Positions 1-8,200 of a stretch of DNA of 56,351 nucleotides are shown here, piece by piece. Origin of the DNA: an uncultured Colwellia sp. (lineage in GTDB: Bacteria > Pseudomonadota > Gammaproteobacteria > Enterobacterales > Alteromonadaceae); NCBI GenBank assembly GCA_913062815.1, contig CAJXWZ010000032.1, positions 1-56,351 on the forward strand. Direction: 5' to 3'. Position 1 is the stretch's first letter. Every line of letters begins with the position of its first letter. A program made the position numbers and the translations under genes. The notes under the pieces are model-generated. The model was not told where the DNA came from. It searched no databases and was given only the letters and a program-made list of their open reading frames with translations.

Positions 1-1
1 A

Positions 2-73
2 ATCACCAACATTACTGACGTTACACCTATTCCTCATAATGGTTGTCGTCCTCCTAAGAAACGTCGCGTTTAA
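2..73 (+). CDS. rpsK: 30S ribosomal protein S11, C-terminal end (partial)
   Basis: The first 72 bases read in frame as a short tail ending PHNGCRPPKKRRV before TAA. This is the highly conserved C-terminus of S11, which binds 16S rRNA in the platform of the small subunit. The start lies outside the window. The position 31 bases before rpsD is the standard alpha-operon order (rpsM, rpsK, rpsD, rpoA, rplQ), so the call is secure although only 23 residues are visible. Confidence 0.95.
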   Translation: MTNITDVTPIPHNGCRPPKKRRV

Positions 74-104
74 TCGCTTTTTTTAGGATAGTTGGAGAAA
101 GAAA

Positions 105-725
105 ATGGCTAGATATTTAGGTCCTAAGTTAAAGCTTAGTCGCCGTGAAGGAACAGATTTATTCCTTAAAAGCGGTGTTAGAGCAATTGACACTAAATGT
201 AAAATCGAAACAATACCAGGTCAACACGGCGCCCGTCGCGGTCGTTTGTCAGACTACGGTGTTCAACTTCGTGAAAAACAAAAAGTTCGTCGTATTTATG
301 GCGTACTTGAAAAACAATTCAGTAATTACTACAAAGAAGCGGCACGTCAAAAAGGTAATACAGGTGAAAACTTGTTACAACTTTTAGAAACGCGTTTAGA
401 TAACGTAGTTTACCGTATGGGTTATGCCAGCACTCGTGCTGAAGCCCGTCAATTAGTTAGCCATAAGGCTATCGTGGTAAACGGCGGTGTAGTAAATATT
501 CCATCTTTCACTGTTAAAGCTGAAGATGTGGTTTCTGTTCGTGAGAAATCTAAAACTCAAGCACGTATTATCGCTGCTTTAGATTTAGCTGATCAGCGTG
601 AAAAGCCACTTTGGGTTGAAGTTGATAATAAGAAACTAGAAGGTACATTCAAACGTGTTCCTGATAGAGCTGACTTATCTGCTGAAATTAATGAACAGTT
701 GATTGTTGAACTTTACTCGAAATAG
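105..725 (+). CDS. rpsD: 30S ribosomal protein S4
   Basis: The 206-residue product has the normal length of bacterial S4. It opens [20 protein letters not shown], as S4 proteins do, and carries the S4 RNA-binding domain at about residues 95-160 ([22 protein letters not shown]). S4 is a primary 16S rRNA binder that nucleates assembly of the 30S body. In enterobacteria it also represses its own operon by binding mRNA; that is family knowledge and is not visible here. A GGAG-type ribosome binding site sits about 10 bases before the ATG. The gene lies between rpsK and rpoA in the alpha operon. Confidence 0.98.
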   Translation: MARYLGPKLKLSRREGTDLFLKSGVRAIDTKCKIETIPGQHGARRGRLSDYGVQLREKQKVRRIYGVLEKQFSNYYKEAARQKGNTGENLLQLLETRLDNVVYRMGYASTRAEARQLVSHKAIVVNGGVVNIPSFTVKAEDVVSVREKSKTQARIIAALDLADQREKPLWVEVDNKKLEGTFKRVPDRADLSAEINEQLIVELYSK

Positions 726-753
726 TAAAGTTGCACTTTAAGAGAGGACATAT

Positions 754-1743
754 ATGCAGGGTTCTGTAACCGAATTCCTTAGACCACGAATGGTTGGTAT
801 TGAAAACGTTAGCGCTCGTCGCGCTAAGGTAACTTTAGAGCCATTAGAACGTGGTTTTGGTCACACTTTAGGTAATGCGTTACGCCGCATTCTTTTATCT
901 TCAATGCCAGGTTGTGCTGTAACTGAAGTTGAGATTGATGGTGTATTACATGAGTACAGTAGTAAAGAAGGTGTTCAAGAAGACATCATCGAAATATTGT
1001 TAAACCTTAAAGGGCTTGCTGTTTTATTAGAAGGCAAAGATGAAGCCGTTCTGACTTTAACTAAGTCTGGTGAAGGCCCTGTAACGGCAGCTGATATACA
1101 ACATGATGGTGATGTAACTATTGCAAATCCGGAACATGTAATCTGCACCTTAACAGGTGAAGGTACTATCAGCATGCGCATTAAAATTGAAATGGGTCGT
1201 GGCTACGTACCTGCTTCTGCGCGCCGTGATGCCGAGGAAGAAGATCGTGCTATTGGTCGTTTGTTAGTTGATGCTTCATTCAGCCCAGTAGTAAGAATTG
1301 CTTATGATGTTGACTCTGCACGTGTTGAACAACGTACAGATTTAGACAAATTAGTTTTAGATATGGAAACCAATGGTACATTGGATCCAGAGGAAGCTAT
1401 CCGTCGCGCTTCAACTATTTTAGCTGAACAGCTAGATGCGTTTGTTGAGTTACGTGATATTAAAGAAGTTGAGCAAGTTGAAGAAAAACCATTGTTCGAC
1501 CCAATCTTACTTCGTCCTGTTGATGATCTAGAACTAACTGTTCGTTCAGCTAACTGTTTAAAAGCAGAAGCAATTCAATACATTGGTGATTTAGTACAAC
1601 GTGCTGAAGTTGAGCTTCTTAAAACGCCTAATTTAGGTAAGAAGTCTCTAACTGAAATCAAAGACGTGTTAGCGTCGCGTGGTTTGTCTCTAGGTATGCG
1701 CCTAGAAAACTGGCCACCTGAAAGCATTGTTGACAACGACTAG
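754..1743 (+). CDS. rpoA: DNA-directed RNA polymerase alpha subunit
   Basis: The 329-residue product matches the family length. The N-terminal domain (about 1-235) contains the dimerisation and assembly motif [21 protein letters not shown] linker rich in Glu and Val leads to the C-terminal domain (about 250-325), with the DNA-contacting helix-hairpin-helix segment [20 protein letters not shown]. The subunit assembles core RNA polymerase, and its C-terminal domain contacts UP elements and activators. It has a good ribosome binding site (GAGAGGA) and follows rpsD by 28 bases, so the two are cotranscribed. Confidence 0.99.
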   Translation: MQGSVTEFLRPRMVGIENVSARRAKVTLEPLERGFGHTLGNALRRILLSSMPGCAVTEVEIDGVLHEYSSKEGVQEDIIEILLNLKGLAVLLEGKDEAVLTLTKSGEGPVTAADIQHDGDVTIANPEHVICTLTGEGTISMRIKIEMGRGYVPASARRDAEEEDRAIGRLLVDASFSPVVRIAYDVDSARVEQRTDLDKLVLDMETNGTLDPEEAIRRASTILAEQLDAFVELRDIKEVEQVEEKPLFDPILLRPVDDLELTVRSANCLKAEAIQYIGDLVQRAEVELLKTPNLGKKSLTEIKDVLASRGLSLGMRLENWPPESIVDND

Positions 1744-1789
1744 TTCGATCATCGTTTTTTTATTAATAGTTTGAGAGAAGGATTAACTT

Positions 1790-2194
1790 ATGCGTCATCG
1801 TCACAGCGGTCGCCAGTTAAACCGTAATAGCAGTCATCGTAAAGCGATGTTCCGCAATATGGCAAGCTCTTTAGTTAAGCACGGCGTTATCAAAACGACT
1901 GTAGCTAAAGCTAAAGAACTACGTATGGTAGTAGAGCCATTGATTACATTGGCTAAGACCGACAGTGTTGCAAATCGCCGTTTAGCGTTTGCTCGTACAC
2001 AAGATAAAGAAGTAGTAGGTATTTTATTCAACGAACTTGGTGCTCGTTACCAAGAACGTCCAGGTGGTTATACTCGCATTTTAAAATGTGGTTTCCGTAC
2101 TGGTGATAAAGCTCCTATGGCTTACATTGAATTAGTAGACCGCCCAGTAGTAGAAGATGCTCCTGAAGTAGTTGAAGAATCAGCTGAAGCATAA
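1790..2194 (+). CDS. rplQ: 50S ribosomal protein L17
   Basis: The product has 134 residues and starts [20 protein letters not shown], the classic L17 N-terminus. The core (about 1-115) has the [16 protein letters not shown] segment. The last 20 or so residues are an acidic Glu/Ala/Val tail, common in marine gammaproteobacteria. L17 binds 23S rRNA near the exit-tunnel side of the large subunit. A GAGAAGGA ribosome binding site precedes the ATG. It is the last gene of the alpha operon and is followed at once by an intrinsic terminator. Confidence 0.98.
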   Translation: MRHRHSGRQLNRNSSHRKAMFRNMASSLVKHGVIKTTVAKAKELRMVVEPLITLAKTDSVANRRLAFARTQDKEVVGILFNELGARYQERPGGYTRILKCGFRTGDKAPMAYIELVDRPVVEDAPEVVEESAEA

Positions 2195-2215
2195 ACGAAA
2201 GTTTAAGCTTCAGTT

Positions 2216-2243
2216 AAAAAACCGAGCTTAGGCTCGGTTTTTT
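2216..2243 (+). terminator. Rho-independent terminator of the alpha operon
   Basis: A perfect GC-rich stem (ACCGAGC pairing with GCTCGGT around the loop TTAG) is flanked by an A-run and followed by six Ts. It lies 22 bases after the rplQ stop codon and ends the ribosomal operon. Confidence 0.92.
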
Positions 2244-2263
2244 ATTGCCTAAAATCCGATTGC

Positions 2264-2292
2264 TTGACGTTGTGGGGAATTCCCCGTATAAA
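2264..2292 (+). promoter_or_regulatory. Sigma-70-type promoter of prkB with a palindromic operator in its spacer
   Basis: TTGACG (2264-2269) and TATAAA (2287-2292) are separated by exactly 17 bases, a near-consensus promoter. Transcription should begin near 2299, about 30 bases before the prkB ATG. The spacer holds the perfect 12-bp palindrome GGGGAATTCCCC (2274-2285). A dimeric regulator bound there would lie directly between the -35 and -10 elements. The promoter is seen in the sequence; the operator role is inferred and the regulator is unknown. Confidence 0.72.
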
Positions 2293-2330
2293 ATAGCTAT
2301 ATTTATCCATCTTTATCAGAGCTAAGTTTA

Positions 2331-3230
2331 ATGTCTTCACGAAATCCTATTATTGCTATAACTGGCTCATCTGGTGCAGGTACTTCAACGACGACAGCAG
2401 CCTTTGAACATATGTTCCGAACATTAGGAATAGCATCAGTTAATGTTGAAGGAGACAGCTTTCACCGCTTTTCAAGACAAGAAATGGACCTTGAAAAGCG
2501 CAAAGCAAAAGAAAGTCATACCAATATCAGTTATTTTGGTGATTTGGCGAATGATTTTGGCGCCCTTGAGAAACTTTTTCGTGATTATGGTGAAACAGGA
2601 AAAGGCATGATGCGCCGCTATCTTCACACTTTCGATGAAGCGGTTCCTTATAATCAAATGCCAGGTACATTCACACCTTGGGAAGAACTAGGTGAAGGGA
2701 CAGATCTTTTATATTATGAGGGTTTACATGGCGGCGTAGTAACTGAAGAAAATGATGTTGCTAAGCATGTAGACCTGCTCATTGGTATGGTTCCTATTGT
2801 AAACTTAGAATGGATACAAAAAATAATACGCGATACCAATAAACGAGGGCATAGTCGCGAGGCTGTGACTGCAAGTATCGTAAGGAGTATGGAAGATTAC
2901 ATCTCTTTTATTACGCCACAGTTTTCGCGGACACATATCAATTTCCAACGTGTGCCCACGGTCGATACATCAAACCCATTTAGTGCTAAAGCTATCCCAA
3001 GTTTAGATGAGAGCTTTGTGGTGATTCGTTTTCGTGAAGTTAAAAATGTAGATTTTCAGTATTACTTACGCATGATTGATGGTTCATTCATGTCTAGAGT
3101 AAACACCATGGTTGTTCCTGGCGGTAAAATGGGTCTAGCAATGGAACTTATATTAACGCCTTTAATTAGAGATTTAATTGAGCGTAAAACACAGGCAAAC
3201 AAACAACTAGATTGGATGAGTGATTTATAA
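2331..3230 (+). CDS. prkB: Phosphoribulokinase family protein (PrkB-like)
   Basis: The product has 299 residues; E. coli PrkB has 289. A P-loop is clear near the N-terminus (ITGSSGAGTSTTT, about residues 10-22). It is followed by EGDSFHRF, YYEGLHGG and a C-terminal region (RVNTMVVPGGKMGLAMELIL) typical of the bacterial PRK/uridine-kinase-like family. These proteins are built as ATP-dependent sugar-phosphate kinases, but no Calvin-cycle enzyme is present here. The true substrate of heterotrophic PrkB proteins is not something I can assign. In E. coli prkB adjoins yhfA and crp; here the yhfA-like gene at 4056 lies nearby, so the neighbourhood is partly kept. Confidence 0.85.
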   Translation: MSSRNPIIAITGSSGAGTSTTTAAFEHMFRTLGIASVNVEGDSFHRFSRQEMDLEKRKAKESHTNISYFGDLANDFGALEKLFRDYGETGKGMMRRYLHTFDEAVPYNQMPGTFTPWEELGEGTDLLYYEGLHGGVVTEENDVAKHVDLLIGMVPIVNLEWIQKIIRDTNKRGHSREAVTASIVRSMEDYISFITPQFSRTHINFQRVPTVDTSNPFSAKAIPSLDESFVVIRFREVKNVDFQYYLRMIDGSFMSRVNTMVVPGGKMGLAMELILTPLIRDLIERKTQANKQLDWMSDL

Positions 3231-3264
3231 TTAAAGGTTTTGAAGAGAAAGTTAGGGGTTTAAC

Positions 3265-4047
3265 TCAATTATCATTTAGCTGTTGTATCACTTGGCTTAT
3301 TTGAGTTTTTATAGCCTTTTGTTTATGTGTTGGTAAACTAATTTTTTCAAGATTGAACAAATAATTTTCCATCAGAATTTCTTTTTTAGATAATTTAGCA
3401 TGAAAAATATTCTGCAAAACCAGTTTATCTTCTTTGAGTGAATACGCTGATAGTAGCTCCGTTGATAAATATTCACTGATGTCATAATGTTTCCCGTCAC
3501 TAAATAGCATCTCTCCGTTACTAGCTCGAGTCATACCACGTATACGGTAATCTATATCAATGACATCAGCATTGAATTCTTCTATTACATAATTAATTAC
3601 TTTCAGTGGAGAAATAACCCCGCAGGTAGATAGTTCGATGTCAGCTCGGAAAATAGCAATACCATCTTGAGGCGCCTCATCTGGGTATGTATGAATACAA
3701 AGGTGGCTCTTATCTAAATGGGCAACAAGCGATTCATTTCTTATGTTAGTTTCGCTGGTTGCCTGTGAGTGAGTTAACGGTACGGGTACGGCTTCTTCAG
3801 AAATCATTAAAGTGACACTAGCACCTTGGGGTTGATAATCCTGACAAGCCACATTGAGTACATTGCCGCCAATAGCATGACAAATTCTAGTAAGTAGAGT
3901 ATTAAGTTTATCTGCGCAATAGTATTGCTCTATATGAGCACGGTAGAGTTTTGAACAAGTGTGATCCTTAAGATAATTTAACTTATACAAAGAAAAGCTC
4001 AAACTCTTGGTTAAATTATTAAAACCGTATAACGATAATTTACTCAT
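3265..4047 (-). CDS. speD: S-adenosylmethionine decarboxylase proenzyme, E. coli type
   Basis: The enzyme decarboxylates S-adenosylmethionine to supply aminopropyl groups for spermidine. The 260-residue product matches the E. coli-type family (264). It contains the self-cleavage site DKSHLCIHTYPDE with Lys113-Ser114. Cleavage before Ser114 would yield the pyruvoyl cofactor on the alpha chain. The following FRADIELSTCG and IDYRIRGMTR segments are also typical. No speE follows, so spermidine synthase would lie elsewhere. It reads on the minus strand, 8 bases after the OsmC-family gene, probably in one transcript, and converges on prkB. Confidence 0.94.
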   Translation of the reverse strand: MSKLSLYGFNNLTKSLSFSLYKLNYLKDHTCSKLYRAHIEQYYCADKLNTLLTRICHAIGGNVLNVACQDYQPQGASVTLMISEEAVPVPLTHSQATSETNIRNESLVAHLDKSHLCIHTYPDEAPQDGIAIFRADIELSTCGVISPLKVINYVIEEFNADVIDIDYRIRGMTRASNGEMLFSDGKHYDISEYLSTELLSAYSLKEDKLVLQNIFHAKLSKKEILMENYLFNLEKISLPTHKQKAIKTQISQVIQQLNDN

Positions 4048-4055
4048 GAAAAGTG

Positions 4056-4460
4056 TTATTTATCCAGAACAGAAAAGTCGTGGGTAATTTCGACATTGTC
4101 ATGAAGCATTAAAGCTACAGAGCAATATTTGTCAGCCGATAAAGCCACAGCACGTTCAACGTGTTTTTCTTTAATACCATTACCACTCACAATAAAATGC
4201 AAATGAATTGCTGAAAACAGTTTTGGTACACTATCAACACGTGTGCCACTAATTTCAACAGTACAGCCGCTAATATCTTGTCTCGATTTTTGCAATATAC
4301 TCACCACATCAACAGATGAGCAACCACCAAGGGAAATAAGAACCCCCTCTAATGGACTAGGTGCTAAATTACCAGCATCGGCATCTAACACTAACGTGTG
4401 TCCACTTTCAGAAGTACCTAGGAATAATTCTTCTCCTAACCATTTTACTTTTGCTTTCAT
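4056..4460 (-). CDS. OsmC family protein (YhfA-like)
   Basis: The 134-residue protein has the OsmC/Ohr fold signatures. A first conserved cysteine lies in ISLGGCSSVDVVSIL (about residue 47) and a second in SADKYCSVALML (about 112). Ohr and OsmC proteins use such a cysteine pair to reduce organic hydroperoxides; the YhfA branch has the cysteines but no established substrate. YhfA is encoded beside crp in E. coli. Here it is the first gene of a minus-strand pair with speD, 8 bases apart. Confidence 0.85.
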   Translation of the reverse strand: MKAKVKWLGEELFLGTSESGHTLVLDADAGNLAPSPLEGVLISLGGCSSVDVVSILQKSRQDISGCTVEISGTRVDSVPKLFSAIHLHFIVSGNGIKEKHVERAVALSADKYCSVALMLHDNVEITHDFSVLDK

Positions 4461-4565
4461 TATTTAGCTCTTAAAAAAGTATAGGAGAATATTCTAGCGA
4501 AATTGAACGTGGAGCACTAGAAAATAAGCTAGGAAATAATTAATTGTTGTAACCAGTCAGCAGTA

Positions 4566-4925
4566 CTAAGACAAATCAGATAATTTCTTATGTATTTCAC
4601 TATCAAATAAATTTTTAATAAGGGTAGCAAACTCTGTAATAAAAGTTTTTTGCTCTTCTGTTACGGGGTTATTAATGACACCGGATAAAATTTCTTCAAG
4701 ATCATAAACAATAGCATCAACTTCACGAATAATGGCATTTCTCTGATTAAAGGTTAATGCCTCATTTTGACTACAAACAGAAATGATTTGATTGCTTAAT
4801 TCGACTTCTATGACAGCCATAACGGTGTCCGTTTGATTGACGTCAGTGTGAGTATTTTCAAAAATATTTAAATACTCTGTCAAATACTCAATGATTTGAA
4901 TATAACCTTCAGTGTCTGTAACCAT
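4566..4925 (-). CDS. Small acidic protein, probably DUF3802 family
   Basis: The 119-residue protein is acidic and mostly helical, with no membrane segment or cysteine cluster. It opens MVTDTEGYIQIIEYLTEYLN and contains NQRNAIIREVDAIVYDLEEIL. From memory this resembles DUF3802, a family found in Shewanella, Colwellia and relatives with no known function. I could not check the match. An AAGGTGATC stretch before the ATG may serve as ribosome binding site. It sits upstream of the OsmC/speD pair on the same strand, 105 bases away. Confidence 0.7.
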   Translation of the reverse strand: MVTDTEGYIQIIEYLTEYLNIFENTHTDVNQTDTVMAVIEVELSNQIISVCSQNEALTFNQRNAIIREVDAIVYDLEEILSGVINNPVTEEQKTFITEFATLIKNLFDSEIHKKLSDLS

Positions 4926-5234
4926 AATGAAAAGGTGATCAATCTGTTAAAAGATAATTAGATTATAGCAGTAACTGCACAATATTTTGACGAGAAAGAT
5001 CAATTATATATTGATCAAATTCGGCCTGAATAAGTTAACTATGTCACATAACATTCAGTTATATCGGCGAGGTACATAATAGTTGACGTAATGTAAAAAC
5101 AAAAAATTTAGAAAATATTTACAATGATTTTACAAATGTGGTAAAACAGTAACTAATGGATAACTTTTAAAGCATCCATGTTAATAATAATACCGAATAA
5201 ATGCCTTCTTATAGGTGTCCCAAAATAACAATAA

Positions 5235-5267
5235 TATCCACAGATATGTGGATAGTGGAGTAACTCC
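5235..5267 (+). promoter_or_regulatory. Tandem hairpins over the subtilase ribosome binding site
   Basis: The gene-free stretch 4926-5267 is AT-rich and ends in two adjacent hairpins. The first is a perfect 8-bp stem (TATCCACA with TGTGGATA, loop GATA, 5235-5254). The second is GGAG (5257-5260) pairing with CTCC (5264-5267) around TAA, directly before the GTG start at 5268. The GGAG is the obvious Shine-Dalgarno sequence, so folding would hide it. A possible -35 (TTGACG near 5083) has no convincing -10. The structure is seen; translational control is inferred. Confidence 0.5.
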
Positions 5268-8200
5268 GTGAAAAATAAAGTAACAGTCGCTGTTTCAGCA
5301 GCACTCATGTCAATCGCGACGTTGCAAGCAGCAGTAGGGATGGAACCAACAGGATTTACTGTTGATTCATTGAAAGCTGTGCAAGCAACGTCAATAAATA
5401 AACACAACTCATATAGTAGTAAAAGAAGTAATAAAATTCGCTTAGAGAAAGGTTTAGCCAATGAGCAATATACGTACATTGTTCGTTTAAAGGATCAGCC
5501 TGTCGCCACTTACAGTGGTAATGTTGAAGGTTTTACGGCAACGAACCCGCAAATAGCTAAAAAAGCACTTTTCAATCAGTTAGCAAGCAGTACGAAATCT
5601 TCACAACAAATTCGTAAAGAATTACGCTTAGACTTAAACTCACCAGAAGTTAAAGCCTACAGTAATTATTTGGAAAGCAAGCAGCAAGTGTTTTTGAGTA
5701 AAGCACAAGCTAAGCTGGGCAGCAATTTAGATGTTATCTACAAATATAAAAATGCTTTCAATGGAGTAGCTGTTAGCTTAACTCAAGCAGAAGCAGCTAA
5801 GTTAGCCAACCTGTCTGATGTCGCTTATGTTGAGCGTGAACGTATCGAACAAATGGATACGGATACCGGTCCAATTCACATTGGTGCAACTGAAGTATGG
5901 AGTGGTGAAGGCCAAGCTGCCGTAAATATGGGCGAAGGCGTAATTATTGGTGTAATTGATAGTGGTGTGAACACGGATCATGCATCGTTTGCTGATATTG
6001 GTGGTGATGGCTATGACCATACAAACCCATGGGGCGAAGGCGTCTATGTTGGTGATTGTGCGGCCGATTTTGAAGAGCTATGTAATGATAAATTAATTGG
6101 TGTTCGCAGTTATGCGTCGGTTACTGATAATTATCAAGATGCTGCAGTTTTTGGTGATACACCACCGCCAGCCAATGGTGAAGATTACGGCGGACATGGT
6201 TCACACACTGCCAGTACTTCAGGTGGTAATATTCTTAGAAACGTCCCTCTTTTAGACGCTGAAATTGGCGAATTAGAAGGTGACGGCATAAATACAACTG
6301 GATTTGAATTCGCACAAATTTCTGGTGTTGCCCCTCACGCTAACATTGTTTCATATCAAATTTGTAATCCAGGTGATCAAGGTGATACCTACAGTGGTTG
6401 CCCTGGTGCTGCGATCCTTGCAGCATTAGAAGATGCCGTTTCTGATGGTGTCGATGTTATCAATTACTCTATCAGTGGTGGTGGAGATCCATGGGCTAGT
6501 TCAACTGAACAAGGCTTTTTAGCCGCTCAGGAAGCGGGTATTTTCTCATCTGTTTCTGCAGGAAACTCAGGACCTGAAGCTAACACTACTTCTAAGAATG
6601 CTCCTTGGTATACTGTTGTAGGCGCTTCTACTCATGGTCGTGAAGTAGCATTTGAAAAAGAAATAGGTGCTTTTACTGGCGGTGATACCGAATTAGCTGC
6701 TATCAGCGGTAACAGTGCTTCAGGTGCTATTACAGCAAGCATTGTTTGGGCTGGTGATTATGCTAACCCTAATGACCCAGATGGCGATCCTGCACAATGT
6801 CTAGAAGCTTTCCCAGAAGGAACTTTCAGTGGCGAAATCGTCGTTTGTGATCGTGGTGCAATTGCCCGTGTACAAAAAGCGATTAACGTAGCTGACGGTG
6901 GTGCTGGTGGTTACGTTCTTGGAAATATAGATGGTGGCTCAAACAGCGTAGCCAATGATGTTTACGTTGTGCCTGGTATTCATATCAATGCTGAAAATGG
7001 TAATGCTTTAAGAGAATGGCTTGCAAGTGGTGAAGGCCATTCTGCAACTATTACAGCTGCCGAAGGTGAATTACAGATTGGTCAAGCTGATGATATGGCT
7101 GACTTCTCTTCACGTGGTTCAAATAATACTGTACCGGATATCATGACGCCATCAGTTACGGCACCGGGTGTATCTATCTACGCTGCATATGCCGATCAAC
7201 AATTTGGTCATGATGTTAATGCTCCGGCACCAACTGACTTTGCCTTCTTACAAGGTACGTCAATGTCTGCTCCACATGTTGCGGGTTCTGGTGCGGTATT
7301 AAAATCATCACATCCAACGTGGACTGCTGATAACATTCGTTCTGCTTTAATGCTTACTGCAACTCAAGATGTTCGCAAAGAAGATGGCACAACAGCTGCT
7401 GACGCGTTTGATATGGGTACAGGTAGTATTCGTGTAAACTTAGCTGACAAAACTGGTTTAGTTATGAACGAAACTGCAGCAAATTATACAGCTGCAAATC
7501 CTGAAGAAGGCGGTGATCCCAAAACACTTAATATTCCATCTGTAACAGATGCAAATTGTGTTGGCTTTTGTTCTTGGACTCGTACAGTTACGGCAACAAT
7601 GGACGGTAGTTGGACTACAGAGGGTATTAACGTATCGAGTGGTCTTGAAATTACAGTTACACCAGCAAGCTTCGATTTAGCGGCTGGAGAAAGCCAAGAA
7701 ATATCAATTTCGGTTGATGCTATTCAAGCTGAAAGCGATGTTTGGTCATTTGGTCATGTTGTTATGACGTCGGATGCGCATCCTACGGCAAGATTGCCAG
7801 TTAATGTTATTGCTTCAAACGGAAATATTCCTGACTCAATGAGTTTTGATGCACACCGTGATGTAGATAGCTTCTTACAACAAGATGTTATGGCGATTGA
7901 AATTACTGAGTTTACTTCCCGCTCATATGGTTTAGTAAAAGCTGATCAAGCAGACGAAACTTTAGCAGTTGATAGTGCTAATGGCTCTGTATATGACGAT
8001 CTAGAAGATGGCCTAAATATTAGCATGGTAACAGTTCCTGCTGATGCTAAGCGTTTTGTTGCAGAAGTGCTAATGTCAGATTCACCTGATTTAGATATGT
8101 TTGTTGGTATTGATACCAACGGTGACGGCATACCTCAAGAAGATGAAGAGATTGCTCGAAGTGCTACAGGTACGGCATTAGAAAAAGTTGACCTGATGAG

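Noticed and set aside
4926..5234. Possible promoter TTGACG near 5083
   Set aside because: No acceptable -10 element at the right distance; not listed as a feature.
5153..5479. Minus-strand open frame over the protease start
   Set aside because: It covers the hairpins and signal peptide of the protease on the opposite strand; low-complexity translation.
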